This document shows, in pieces, positions 9,284 to 17,400 of a stretch of DNA of 64,000 nucleotides (the first letter of the stretch is position 1; each line of letters begins with the position of its first letter). Origin of the DNA: Mycobacterium sp. 1081908.1 (GTDB lineage Bacteria > Actinomycetota > Actinomycetes > Mycobacteriales > Mycobacteriaceae); the NCBI RefSeq assembly GCF_001673535.1, contig NZ_LZLY01000103.1, positions 53,277 to 117,276 on the forward strand, in the 5' to 3' direction. The notes under the pieces were generated by a model that did no database searches, had not been told where the DNA came from, and was given only the letters and a program-made list of their open reading frames with translations. Position numbers and translations under genes: made by a program.

Positions 9284-9835
9284 CGCCTGCACGAACGTCG
9301 CGCACGCGTCGGTCGCCAGCATCACGTCATAGCCGCTGTCGGCGAGTTCGCGCACCATCCCCGTGACGCACATGTCGGTCATCACCCCGGTCACCACGAC
9401 GGGATCGGCCTTCAGATCGGCCAAATGGGTGTGAATGGCGGTGCCGGCGAGTGGGCCGCTGGTCGACTTGGTGAACACCTCCTCGCCCGCGACGGGTTGC
9501 AGGTCATCGATCACCCGGGCGGCCGGATCGGCCAGCGGCAGAAAACACCGCTCGCCCACCGCGGCGACGGCCAGCTCGTTCATCCTGCGCGCCCACGGCG
9601 GCAGGTCGCCGCCGTCGGGAGTGCGGCTGCCGAACTCGGTGAAGACGACGCGCAGCCCACGCGCGCGGAATTCCGCAAGCAGCCGGCCGATGTTCGGCAC
9701 GACGACGCGACGCAGCAGGTCGAAGTACCAGCTGCCGCCGTCGGCCAGGCCCCGGCTCACGAAGCGGGCCAGCGCCGAATCCGGCTCGCAGAAATAGCGT
9801 TGCATGTCGACGACCACGAGCACGGGCCTCGGCAT
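9197..9835 (-). CDS. Isochorismatase-fold cysteine hydrolase
   Basis: A 212-residue member of the isochorismatase-like cysteine hydrolases. The catalytic triad is visible: Asp in VVVDMQRYF near the N-terminus, Lys in FTKSTSGPL, and the nucleophilic Cys in MTDMCVTGM. Members cleave amides or ureas (for example N-carbamoyl compounds, nicotinamide) or isochorismate; the substrate cannot be read from the sequence. The ATG at 9835 shares one base with the stop of the upstream oxidoreductase gene (TGATG), so it is the last gene of a three-gene operon with that enzyme and a CoA-transferase. Context suggests breakdown of a CoA-activated organic acid. Confidence 0.87.
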   Translation of the reverse strand: MPRPVLVVVDMQRYFCEPDSALARFVSRGLADGGSWYFDLLRRVVVPNIGRLLAEFRARGLRVVFTEFGSRTPDGGDLPPWARRMNELAVAAVGERCFLPLADPAARVIDDLQPVAGEEVFTKSTSGPLAGTAIHTHLADLKADPVVVTGVMTDMCVTGMVRELADSGYDVMLATDACATFVQASHEWSTQFLGATFARPTETDAVVAEMLA

Positions 9836-10830
9836 CAACGGCTCCGCAACGCGTCGAGCGTCTCGGCGACCCCGTCGTCGGCGTCGACGCCGAGCTGCAC
9901 CCGGTCCGCCGCCCCGCCGAAGCGTTCGAGCGCGGTGGCGGCCATCTCCTTGGGGCCGCCGATCGCCGCGAAGGTGTGCAGCACGGTGTCGTCGATCAGC
10001 ATGCCCATCGTCGTCCACTCACCGCGTTTGGACAGCGCGTGCAACTCGTCGCCCAGGGCGCCCCAGCCGTGGTGTTCCAGCACCGGCCGGTAGGCCGGGG
10101 TTGACCCATAGAAGGCGAGTGTCGTTCGCATCGCGTCGATTTTGGCGTCGCGCTCGTCCTCGACGATCGCCAGCATCAGCGGCACGGTCACCTCGACGTC
10201 GGCGCGGGCGCGGCCCGCGCGTCGCAGGCCGACGTCCAGGCGTGGCAGGGTCACCTCGCGAAAATAGCTTGCGGTGGTGAAGCCGTGGGCGATCAGCCCG
10301 TCGGCGACCTCGCCGACCAGCGCCGTCATCACCGGGCCGACGGCGGCGACGTGAATCGCCGGCCATCCGCACGGGCTGGGACCGTGATCGAACATCGGCG
10401 TCATCAGGGTGTGCTGGTAGTACTCGCCGCGAAAGTCCAAGGGGCTCTGTTGTTCCCAGGCGGCCCAGATCGCGCGCACCGCCAGGATGAACTCTCGCAT
10501 CCGCGCCGCCGGCAGGCCCCAGGGCATCGAGAATCGCCGGGTGATGTGCGGCCTGATCTGGGTGCCGAGCCCGAGGACGAACCGCCCGCCGGAGAACCGG
10601 TGCAGGTCGGAGGAGGTGACCGCGACGGTCATCGGGTTTCGCGCGAACGCGACCGCGATGCCGGTCGCCAGCCGGATCGAATCGCTGGCCGCCGCGGCAA
10701 GGGCCACCGCCGGAAACGGGTCGTGGGCGACCTCGGGCAGCATCAGGCCGTCGAATCCGCCTTGTTCGGCGCGCACCGCGGCTTGCTGCACTTCGCCCAG
10801 TCCGGCCGCGGCGATTGCGTCGACTTTCAT
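9835..10830 (-). CDS. Luciferase-like F420-dependent oxidoreductase
   Basis: A 331-residue LLM (bacterial-luciferase-like) flavin/F420 enzyme with a TIM-barrel pattern. It opens with MKVDAIAAAGLGEVQQAA, followed by AEQGGFDGLMLPEVAHDPF, ATGIAVAFARNP, the family hallmark RFVLGLGTQ and, near the end, TFAAIGGPKEMAATALERFGG. The overall shape fits the mycobacterial TIGR03617-type F420 oxidoreductases (inference from memory). Its ATG overlaps the CoA-transferase stop by four bases (ATGA) and its stop overlaps the next start by one. It is thus translationally coupled to both neighbours and presumably acts on the same substrate. Confidence 0.87.
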   Translation of the reverse strand: MKVDAIAAAGLGEVQQAAVRAEQGGFDGLMLPEVAHDPFPAVALAAAASDSIRLATGIAVAFARNPMTVAVTSSDLHRFSGGRFVLGLGTQIRPHITRRFSMPWGLPAARMREFILAVRAIWAAWEQQSPLDFRGEYYQHTLMTPMFDHGPSPCGWPAIHVAAVGPVMTALVGEVADGLIAHGFTTASYFREVTLPRLDVGLRRAGRARADVEVTVPLMLAIVEDERDAKIDAMRTTLAFYGSTPAYRPVLEHHGWGALGDELHALSKRGEWTTMGMLIDDTVLHTFAAIGGPKEMAATALERFGGAADRVQLGVDADDGVAETLDALRSR

Positions 10831-12014
10831 TGGGCGGCTTCGCATATCGCGCCCGAGCTGTGCAGGGCCGCGATCGCCTCGGCGTCGTATCCGAATTCGG
10901 CCAGGACGGAACGGTTGTCGGCGCCCATGCCGGGCACCCCGGCGCCCTCGGTCACCCCGATGTCGGCGCCGTCGGCTCGCCACGGCGCGGCGGGGACCGG
11001 CAACCCCGGTGACACCTGCGCGGTGAGCCCGCGCTGCGCCGCCCATTCGGTGCCGTCCAGCTCGGCGACCGACCGCACCTGCGCGGCCAACATGTACGGG
11101 TTCAGTGCGGCGTCCAGGGCCTCGAAGTTCGGGAATTTCCGTGTCAGGCAGTCGATCACCGTGACCAGCTGCTCCAGATGCCCGGCGCGCGACTCCTCCG
11201 TCGCGAACCGCGGGTCGGCCAGCAGCTCCTCGCCGGCGCCCAGCGCCGGCGCCCACAGCGGCCAGAACGTCACCGGACTGCCGGCCAGCACCACGTAGCT
11301 CCCGTCGCCGAGGGGATGGCTGAAATGGTTCCAGCTGTCGAAGCCGCCGAAGTCGCCCACCGGATCCTGCAGCGCCACCGCCGCCCATTCGTTGACGTAC
11401 ACCGCCACCTGGCCCATCGCGATGTCGAGGCGCTGGCCCTCGTCGGTCCTTTCCCGGTGCAGCAGCGCGGACAGCACCGCCGAGGCCGCGATCAGCGCCG
11501 AATACACGTCGGCGTGCTGATTGACCTCGTGTTCGGGTCGGCGGGCGCGGTGTCGGGCGGCCCACTCCAGCGTGCCGGTGTCGGCGTGCACCAGCGGCGC
11601 GTAGGCCCGACGGTCGGCCCACGGGCCGTCCTGGCCCCAGCCGGTCACCGAGCAGTAGACCAACCGCGGGTTCGCCGCGCAAAGGGTCGCCGCATCGAGG
11701 CCGAACCGCGCCAGCACGCCGGGCCGGAAGTTCTCCAGCAGCACGTCCGCCCGAGCCGCCAGGCGACCCACCAGTTCCGCGCCGCCGTCGGCCTTGAGGT
11801 CGACGCAGATGTTGCGCTTGCCCGCGTTCATCTGTGCGTAGTACGGCGAGATCCCGCCGACGTGCGGCGGCACCGTGCGGGTGCGGTCGCCCTCGGGCGG
11901 CTCGATCTTGATGACATCGGCGCCGAGGTCGGCGAGCATGCGCCCGCACAAGGGACCGGACACCATCCGCGAAAGGTCGAGCACCCGAACGCCCGCCAAC
12001 GGGCCACCGACCAC
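10827..12014 (-). CDS. Class III CoA-transferase (CaiB/BaiF family)
   Basis: A 395-residue family III CoA-transferase, which moves CoA between carboxylic acids through an aspartyl-CoA intermediate. Signature elements: GVRVLDLSR and SGPLCGRMLADLGADVIKIE at the N-terminus, LLENFRPG, YCSVTGWGQDGP, and an Asp in HADVYSALIAAS at the expected catalytic position (about 170). It is the first gene of the operon with the LLM oxidoreductase and isochorismatase-like hydrolase. It is divergent from a TetR regulator with 57 bases between the two starts, so that regulator probably controls it. The acid substrate is unknown. Confidence 0.9.
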   Translation of the reverse strand: MVGGPLAGVRVLDLSRMVSGPLCGRMLADLGADVIKIEPPEGDRTRTVPPHVGGISPYYAQMNAGKRNICVDLKADGGAELVGRLAARADVLLENFRPGVLARFGLDAATLCAANPRLVYCSVTGWGQDGPWADRRAYAPLVHADTGTLEWAARHRARRPEHEVNQHADVYSALIAASAVLSALLHRERTDEGQRLDIAMGQVAVYVNEWAAVALQDPVGDFGGFDSWNHFSHPLGDGSYVVLAGSPVTFWPLWAPALGAGEELLADPRFATEESRAGHLEQLVTVIDCLTRKFPNFEALDAALNPYMLAAQVRSVAELDGTEWAAQRGLTAQVSPGLPVPAAPWRADGADIGVTEGAGVPGMGADNRSVLAEFGYDAEAIAALHSSGAICEAAQ

Positions 12015-12032
12015 CTCCGCACCTCCGCGTCT

Positions 12033-12064
12033 CTATACCCGTTATAGGTCTACACACGTTATAG
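12033..12064. promoter_or_regulatory. Candidate TetR operator in the divergent promoter
   Basis: Between the CoA-transferase and TetR starts there is an inverted repeat CTATA-cccgt-TATAG (12033-12047) and a direct repeat of CGTTATAG (12040-12047 and 12057-12064, spacing 17). The elements sit where an autoregulating TetR repressor would block both promoters. Binding is inferred, not shown. Confidence 0.45.
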
Positions 12065-12071
12065 TGCGGGC

Positions 12072-12746
12072 GTGGTTGAGCGTCAAGACACCATCTCCCG
12101 GTTGCCGGTCGGGCTCGACGCCGAGGCCATCGTGGCGGCGGCGGTCGACCTGCTCGACGAGCGCGGGCTGGACGGCTTCACGATCCGGGCGTTGAGCACC
12201 CGCCTGGGCGTCAGCGCCCCCACGATCTACTGGCACGTCGGTTCCAAGGACGCGCTTTTGCAGGGGGTGGTCGAGCGCGTGGTGGCCGACAGCGTGGCGC
12301 CGCCGCGGTCGCGGATGGGGTGGGAGAAACGGCTCCGGCGCCTCTTTGACCTGATGCGGCAAAGCCTCCTGGCCCATCCGGGCGTGATGGCGCTGATCCG
12401 CTCGGTGCACGTGGGCGCCTTCGAGCACTGGATGGCCGAGGCGCTGACGATCATGCGCAGCGCGGGATTTACCGAGTCGCAGGCGGCCGTCTACGCCCGC
12501 GTCGCGCTGGTGCACAGCCTGGGCTCGACGCAGGCCGAGGCCAACGTGCTCGCCGCCGGATACATGGAACCGGTGCCGAATAGCAGCGGCGCCAAGCGGT
12601 TTCGGGTCAAGCCCGGGCTACTGCGGCAGAACCTGCCGGCCGACCTGGCGGCGGCCACCCTCTACGATCCCGACCAGCAGCACAAGATTCTCACCGACAT
12701 CTTCATCGACGGCCTGCGGGCACAGATCACGGCGCGCGGCGGCTAG
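12072..12746 (+). CDS. TetR family transcriptional regulator
   Basis: A 224-residue regulator. The N-terminal helix-turn-helix is clear: IVAAAVDLLDERGLDGFTIRALSTRLGVSAPTIYWHVGSKDALL pattern, residues about 17-62, with the WHV form of the usual YxHF/YWHV recognition segment. The C-terminal 150 residues are helical and would bind a ligand and dimerise (TetR_C type). It is transcribed away from the CoA-transferase operon, which it most likely represses until an acid or acyl-CoA is present. A GTG at 12072 is used. Its stop overlaps the end of the convergent nuclease gene by four bases. Confidence 0.9.
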   Translation: MVERQDTISRLPVGLDAEAIVAAAVDLLDERGLDGFTIRALSTRLGVSAPTIYWHVGSKDALLQGVVERVVADSVAPPRSRMGWEKRLRRLFDLMRQSLLAHPGVMALIRSVHVGAFEHWMAEALTIMRSAGFTESQAAVYARVALVHSLGSTQAEANVLAAGYMEPVPNSSGAKRFRVKPGLLRQNLPADLAAATLYDPDQQHKILTDIFIDGLRAQITARGG

Positions 12747-13336
12747 CCTTCCAGTTCGGGTTGGACCCGCCGACGATCGGCGCGTGCCCAGATTTGCACC
12801 TGCTCGCGCCCGACCAGGCGGCAACGGTGGGTCGCCGCCAGCTGGCGAGCGGCCTTGGTGAACCCCTGATTGGTCACCACGACCGTCTGGTTGCACCGGT
12901 GCTGCAGGGCGCCGGCCACCACCTGCTGGACGGCGGCCACCCCGACGGCCTTCGCCTGCCTCTTGCATTGGACCGCCATGCACGCGCCGTCGCGCTTCGC
13001 GATCAGGTCGACACCGTAATCACCCGTGCTGGCGGTGTGCGCGACGCTCCATCCCACGGTCCGAAGCTGCGCCGCAACGAATTCCTCGAACTCGACGCCG
13101 GACATTTGATCGATGTCCGCCAGGTCCGACGCCGCGTAGCGCATGTCCCGCCTTCGCTGCCGCCCGACGCCGTAGCGGTCGCGTCGAACGCTGAGCCACA
13201 ACAGGGCGGCGACGGTCAGGGCGAGGCCGCCCAGACCGGCCGTAAATCCCGCCGGGACGCTGCCGATGGCCTGCTGGGTGAAATACCAAGGCACAGCGAA
13301 CCCCAGCAGGAGGAACGACCCGGCGATTATCGGCAT
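12743..13336 (-). CDS. Membrane-anchored Mrr-like restriction endonuclease-fold protein
   Basis: A 197-residue protein with two N-terminal membrane helices (about 3-20 and 30-50), then a basic linker (RRDRYGVGRQRRRD) and a PD-(D/E)xK nuclease domain of Mrr_cat type. Visible: MSGVEFEEFVAAQLRTVGW at the domain start, then GDYGVDLIA (catalytic Asp) and AVQCKRQ (the QxK catalytic Gln/Lys), then VVVTNQGFT. All core residues seem present, so it could be an active DNase. Membrane-tethered Mrr domains are known in actinobacteria, but their role (defence, DNA uptake, or housekeeping) is not settled. It has no methylase partner here. Confidence 0.82.
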   Translation of the reverse strand: MPIIAGSFLLLGFAVPWYFTQQAIGSVPAGFTAGLGGLALTVAALLWLSVRRDRYGVGRQRRRDMRYAASDLADIDQMSGVEFEEFVAAQLRTVGWSVAHTASTGDYGVDLIAKRDGACMAVQCKRQAKAVGVAAVQQVVAGALQHRCNQTVVVTNQGFTKAARQLAATHRCRLVGREQVQIWARADRRRVQPELEG

Positions 13337-13395
13337 GACTCCCCACGGTGGCGACGCGGACTCGTGCGATCAACGTAGCGGGCGGCTACGACAAT

Positions 13396-14718
13396 TCAGC
13401 GGAGGCGGAACCGAACCCTGGTGCCGTATCGCGGCGCGAGCATGATGGAGCGCCGCACGATCCTCTCCGGGTTCTGGTCGACGGCGCTGAACTCCCCCTC
13501 GCGCAGCAGCGTGTGCAGCACGGTGATCAGCTCGCGCATCGAGAACGCGGCGCCCAGACAGCGTTTGACGCCGCCCCCGAACGGCACCCACGCGTAGGTC
13601 TCGGGCCGGGTGCCGAGGAACCGCTCCGGGCGGAACTCGTTGGGGCGCTCGTAGGTGTGGGGGTTGCGGTTGATCGCGATGATGTGGACGACGATCCGCG
13701 TGCCCGGCTCGACGAGATAGCCGCCGATCGAAAACGGCTGCGCCGCAACGCGGGCCGTGAACGGCGCCGGCGGCCGGACCCGCAGCGTCTCGTGGATCAC
13801 CGCGGTCGTGAAGGCTTCCTGCCCGCTCAACGCTTCGTCGCGCACCCGTCGTAGCGCATCGGGGTGATGCAGCAGCAGGTCGAAGACCCAGGCCAGCGTC
13901 GTCGCGGTGGTCTCGTGACCCGCCAGCATCAGGGTGATCAGGTCGTCGCGAATCTCGCTGTCGGACAGTCGTTCCCCGTCGTCGCCGCGGGCGCACATCA
14001 GCAAGGACAGGATGTCGAGCTGCTCGCCCAGCCGGGGGTCTTCCCGCCGGCGCGCGATGAGCGGCATGACGACGTCGTCGATCTCGTTGTTGGCCCGCGC
14101 CCGCTGCGGCCACACCCGCAACGCGCCCAGCCGACGCAGCGCGTACCGGACGGTCAATTGCTCTGAGACGCCGAGCTTTAGCAGGCGCTCGAAGGGAAGG
14201 CCCAGCCGGCGGACCTCCTCGGGATCGTCGACCCCGAAGGTGACCCGGACGATCACGTCCAGCGTCAGCGCCCGGGCCGCCTTGAGCATTTCGAACGGGC
14301 GGTCAACGGGCCAGCTGTGCATCGCCGCCCGAGCGGAGTTCTGCATGATCGGCACGTAACTGGCCAGCGCCGCGCCGTGCAGCGGGGGCGTCAAGAGTTT
14401 GCGCCGCCGCAGATGCTCCGGTTCCTCCTGCACGAACATCGACCCAGAACCGTAGATGGCCGCCGCCGGTCCCACGCCCTCGCCGCCGAGCAGCACGCCC
14501 GGCGGCGCGGTGAAGACCTGCTTGACCAGTTCGGGGTCGGACACGATCGCCACGTTGCCCAGACTGAGCACGGGCATCGTCATGATCGGCCCGTATCGGC
14601 GGATCAACCGCAGCATCCGCCGCTCGCCGCCCACGAGATAGGCGATCGCATACGCCGTGGCGAACACCGGCCGAAGCATGCGCGGAGCCGGCAGGCCGGG
14701 CGGACGGCTCAAGGGCAC
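13396..14718 (-). CDS. cyp137: Cytochrome P450, CYP137-like
   Basis: A 440-residue P450. Motifs: I-helix AGHETTATT, K-helix ETLR (ExxR), NEFRPERFLG, and the haem-binding loop FGGGVKRCLGAAF with the thiolate ligand at about C387. It is a haem monooxygenase that needs ferredoxin partners, which are not encoded nearby. The order relative to the Rv3684-like lyase and rsfB is that of Rv3685c (cyp137) in M. tuberculosis, so I assign it there by synteny; the subfamily cannot be proven without an alignment. The physiological substrate of CYP137 is not known to me. N-terminus PLSRPPGLPAPR is proline-rich, as is common in this clan. Confidence 0.85.
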   Translation of the reverse strand: MPLSRPPGLPAPRMLRPVFATAYAIAYLVGGERRMLRLIRRYGPIMTMPVLSLGNVAIVSDPELVKQVFTAPPGVLLGGEGVGPAAAIYGSGSMFVQEEPEHLRRRKLLTPPLHGAALASYVPIMQNSARAAMHSWPVDRPFEMLKAARALTLDVIVRVTFGVDDPEEVRRLGLPFERLLKLGVSEQLTVRYALRRLGALRVWPQRARANNEIDDVVMPLIARRREDPRLGEQLDILSLLMCARGDDGERLSDSEIRDDLITLMLAGHETTATTLAWVFDLLLHHPDALRRVRDEALSGQEAFTTAVIHETLRVRPPAPFTARVAAQPFSIGGYLVEPGTRIVVHIIAINRNPHTYERPNEFRPERFLGTRPETYAWVPFGGGVKRCLGAAFSMRELITVLHTLLREGEFSAVDQNPERIVRRSIMLAPRYGTRVRFRLR

Positions 14719-14771
14719 GCTGACGACAGAAACACGGCGGGCTTAGTTGGTCAAGGCCGCCCGCGCCGGCG

Positions 14772-15068
14772 TTACGCGCAGTCGGCGCAGACCGGAAGAC
14801 CGGAGTTCGACGCGCGCAACCGGCTGCGGTGCTGCACTAAAAAGCAGCTCGAACAAGTGAACTCATCGGAGCGCTGGGGTATCACCGTCACCGACAGCTC
14901 TTCGCCGGATAGATCCGCGCCGGGCAACTCGAAGAAGACCACATCGTTGGGGTCCTCGTCGACAACCGCGGTCGATGATCCGGTGGTCGCGAGTTCGCGG
15001 AGGGCGGATGCATCCGGGGTCTCGACGTCGGATGCGCGGCGTGCGTCGTAATCGCTTGCGGTCGTCAT
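14772..15068 (-). CDS. DUF4193 family zinc-ribbon-like protein
   Basis: A 98-residue protein matching the small actinobacterial DUF4193 family. It has an acidic N-terminal half, the sequence FELPGADLSGEELSVTVIP, and a C-terminal zinc-ribbon-like pattern TCSSCFLV ... VCADCA with two CxxC pairs. The ATG at 15068 is chosen because it is followed by MTTASDYDARR, typical of the family, and preceded by AGGAAGGAAC on the coding strand. A start 12 codons upstream would read through this site. The family's role is undetermined; the pattern suggests zinc binding and a possible RNA-polymerase or ribosome association, which is only a guess. Confidence 0.85.
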   Translation of the reverse strand: MTTASDYDARRASDVETPDASALRELATTGSSTAVVDEDPNDVVFFELPGADLSGEELSVTVIPQRSDEFTCSSCFLVQHRSRLRASNSGLPVCADCA

Positions 15069-15215
15069 GGCTGTTCCTTCCTGCTGAACGACGGGCTGAC
15101 GCACTTGCCTGTACTCACCCGTGGCTCAGTCGGTACCCCGATCGGGCGCGGATCACACCTGATCGGCCAAAAATTGCGCGGACGACAATTGGGCGCCTCC
15201 AGCCGTCGATGGGAC

Positions 15216-15488
15216 TCAGCAGGCGATTGGCGCCTTGGCGTGCGCCGCGGAGCCGTCGGCTCTCGGGCCGTGCAGAAACAAGGCGACGTTGAAGGCGCGG
15301 CGCTGACTCCGTGACACCCAAACCAGGCCGAGCCATGGCGCCACGACCGCGAGCAGCAGCGCTACGACCGCCGGCCCCGCATGCCCGGTGATCAGCGCGA
15401 GAACGCCGACCGCCAGGCCGACGGCCCAGGTGGCGGCAGCCACGAGGCCCGGAATGCTGGGACGCACCGGGCCGGACCTGTCGAGCAT
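15216..15488 (-). CDS. Small membrane protein, possible DUF2530/Rv3686c-like
   Basis: A 90-residue protein with two hydrophobic helices (about 14-34 and 38-57), joined by a short TGHAG loop, then a basic, polar tail. Such two-helix proteins are common between mycobacterial backbone genes, and in M. tuberculosis a small conserved protein (Rv3686c) lies between cyp137 and rsfB. No motif points to a function. Coding support is moderate: the codon pattern fits and no opposite-strand alternative looks better. Confidence 0.6.
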   Translation of the reverse strand: MLDRSGPVRPSIPGLVAAATWAVGLAVGVLALITGHAGPAVVALLLAVVAPWLGLVWVSRSQRRAFNVALFLHGPRADGSAAHAKAPIAC

Positions 15489-15640
15489 GGGCCCCTTTTA
15501 CCCGGTCAGGCCGAAAATTAAACATTTCGGTTTCGGCCCGACGGGGCGCGGGCCGCTCGGAATTCGTTGCCTGCCAGGGCCGTTCGGATGGCGAACGACG
15601 CCGTGGTGTCAGCCGGCCCCGGCGCGGGTATGCGGCGCCA

Positions 15641-16333
15641 ATGCAAAGAGCGCCCGCCGTCCTCTTCGACGTGGACGGGACCCTTGTCGATTCCAACTAT
15701 CTGCACGTCTACGCCTGGCAGCGCGCCTTCGACGCCGAAGGCATGCCGGTCGCGGCGTGGCAGATCCACCGCTGTATCGGCATGGACGGCGACAAGTTGG
15801 TGCGCACGCTGTCCAAGGACGCGCCCGAAGACGTGCAGGACCGGCTCAGCGACGGGCACAGCCGCTACTACCGGGAGGCCATCCCGCTGCTGGCACCATT
15901 GCCCGGCGCCCGCGCGCTGCTGCACCGCGTCGCCGACCTCGGACTGCAAGTGGTGCTGGCCAGTTCGGCACCCGGCGACGAACTCGACGCCCTGCTCGAG
16001 GCTCTCGACTGCGACGACGTCATCGCCGAGAAGACGTCGTCGCGCGACGTCGACACCGCCAAACCCGAGCCCGGCATCGTGCGGGTGGCGCTGGACCGAG
16101 CCGGTGTGGACGCCGACCGCGCGGTGTTCGTCGGCGACGCCGTGTGGGACGCCCACGCCGCCGCGGCCGCGGGACTGCCGTGCATCGGGCTGCTGAGCGG
16201 CGGCATCTCGCGCGCCGAGTTGGAGTCGGCCGGTGCGTCACCGATTTTCACCGATCCCCAGGATCTCCTCGAGCACCTGGAATCCACCCGGATCGGCGCG
16301 CTACATGCCGCGGGTGCGCAGCAGCAGCGGTAG
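15641..16333 (+). CDS. HAD superfamily phosphatase
   Basis: A 230-residue haloacid-dehalogenase-fold hydrolase with an alpha-helical cap. Motif I is FDVDGTLVDSN (nucleophile D10, acid/base D12), motif II the Ser in VVLASSAPG, motif III the Lys in DTAKPEPG, and motif IV GDAVWDAHAA. The pattern is closest to phosphoglycolate-phosphatase/beta-phosphoglucomutase-like members that act on small phosphorylated metabolites; the substrate is unclear. Its last 33 bases overlap the 3' end of a convergent membrane-protein gene. Confidence 0.88.
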   Translation: MQRAPAVLFDVDGTLVDSNYLHVYAWQRAFDAEGMPVAAWQIHRCIGMDGDKLVRTLSKDAPEDVQDRLSDGHSRYYREAIPLLAPLPGARALLHRVADLGLQVVLASSAPGDELDALLEALDCDDVIAEKTSSRDVDTAKPEPGIVRVALDRAGVDADRAVFVGDAVWDAHAAAAAGLPCIGLLSGGISRAELESAGASPIFTDPQDLLEHLESTRIGALHAAGAQQQR

Positions 16334-16819
16334 GACCCACCAGAAGAACCCGAACAGGCCCAGTGCGCAGGCTCCCGCGATGAGCCCGGCGCTGGGTCCG
16401 GCGACCGAGTCGAAAACGATGACCGTCACCCCGGTCAGGGCCGTGCCGAGCAGCGCCAGCCCGGCGTACGCGCACCGGTGCGCGGCCGACACCAAGACCT
16501 GGAGGCGATGGCGCCGGAACAGCAGCCGGTGAATGCCAACCGGCGCGACGAGCAGCACCGTCGCGCCCACCGAGCAACCGACCGTCACCAGGTACACGAC
16601 CCGCATCGGCTCCGTGAGAACGCCGAAGCGCTGCTGGAACGGCAGCGTCAGCAGGAATCCGGTGAGCAGCTGGACGCCCGTCTGCACCACGCGCAGCTCC
16701 TGCAGCAGGCTGTTCCAATTGCGGTCGAGCCGTTCGATTTCGGTTTCGCCGCGCTGATTGCGATCCCACTGCTGGTCATCTTCCGGACGATCGACGTCGT
16801 CACCCATAGTCCCGATCAT
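16301..16819 (-). CDS. DUF6328 family membrane protein
   Basis: A 172-residue protein with a charged N-terminus containing ETEIERLDRNWNSLLQELRV, followed by VQTGVQLLTGFLLTLPF, and in total four membrane helices ending near the C-terminus (FGFFWWVLPLLLR). This matches the DUF6328 pattern of actinobacterial membrane proteins, where the RNxxxLLQELRVxQTGVQ stretch precedes the first helix. Function unknown. MIGTM offers two starts (16819 or 16807). It is convergent with the HAD gene and reads in the same direction as rsfB, which ends upstream with a 57-base gap. Confidence 0.75.
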   Translation of the reverse strand: MIGTMGDDVDRPEDDQQWDRNQRGETEIERLDRNWNSLLQELRVVQTGVQLLTGFLLTLPFQQRFGVLTEPMRVVYLVTVGCSVGATVLLVAPVGIHRLLFRRHRLQVLVSAAHRCAYAGLALLGTALTGVTVIVFDSVAGPSAGLIAGACALGLFGFFWWVLPLLLRTRGM

Positions 16820-16876
16820 CCCACCGAACGGGAATTGGGGTTCTGGCGATACTTCGCGCTGATGCGATAGGGCGCG

Positions 16877-17245
16877 TCAGCGGTTGATGTTGCCGTCGCG
16901 GACGGCGGTCAACGCGTCGTCCAGCGTCGGGTACAGCGGGAAGGTCTTGTCCAGGCCGGTGAGGTGGATCGGTCGCCTGGTCGCCGGCCCGCGCGCGACG
17001 ACACCGAACTCGGTGGACTTCCCGAGTTTTTCGTACGTCGCGGCCAGGATCTTCAACCCGACCGAGCCGAGGAACTCCACCGCGGAAAGGTCGATGACCA
17101 GTGCGGTCGGAGCGTCCGCCACCACGGCGCTGATGGCCTGCTCGAGCGCCGGAGCGGTGACCAGATCGATTTCGCCGCTGACGCTGACCACGGACACACC
17201 GTCGTGGTCGGTAACCAGCGTGGTAATCGAATCGGGAGCTGACAA
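16877..17245 (-). CDS. rsfB: Anti-anti-sigma factor RsfB (STAS domain)
   Basis: A 122-residue single STAS domain, the same length as RsfB of M. tuberculosis. The strand-helix pattern VVSVSGEIDLVTAPALEQAI and the phosphorylatable serine in FLGSVGLKIL are intact. RsfB frees the stress sigma factor SigF by binding its anti-sigma factor UsfX/RsbW, and is switched off by phosphorylation on that serine (family knowledge). Here it lies back to back with a stressosome operon, 155 bases apart, suggesting that the upstream signalling modules and the SigF switch are linked in this strain. The sigF operon itself is outside the window. Confidence 0.92.
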   Translation of the reverse strand: MSAPDSITTLVTDHDGVSVVSVSGEIDLVTAPALEQAISAVVADAPTALVIDLSAVEFLGSVGLKILAATYEKLGKSTEFGVVARGPATRRPIHLTGLDKTFPLYPTLDDALTAVRDGNINR

Positions 17246-17400
17246 TGGCGATCCTTTGTCCGGGCCTTGAAGTGTGGTGCAAGCCTAGCCTGCCATGCGA
17301 ACTGCGAGAAGAATATGCCCTCGACACCTGCTACGCGATTGCCCAGGCTAGTCTCCCCATAGGCATACTGCGGAGCGCGACGCGGCACATGGGAGGCCAG

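Noticed and set aside
15110..15170. GTGGCTCAGTCGGTA as a tRNA D-arm
   Set aside because: The string looks like a D loop, but no acceptor, anticodon or T stem can be formed around it.
17245..17400. N-terminal extension of RsbR to 17245
   Set aside because: It runs across the rsfB/rsbR divergent promoter and its residues do not fit; the ATG at 17401 does.
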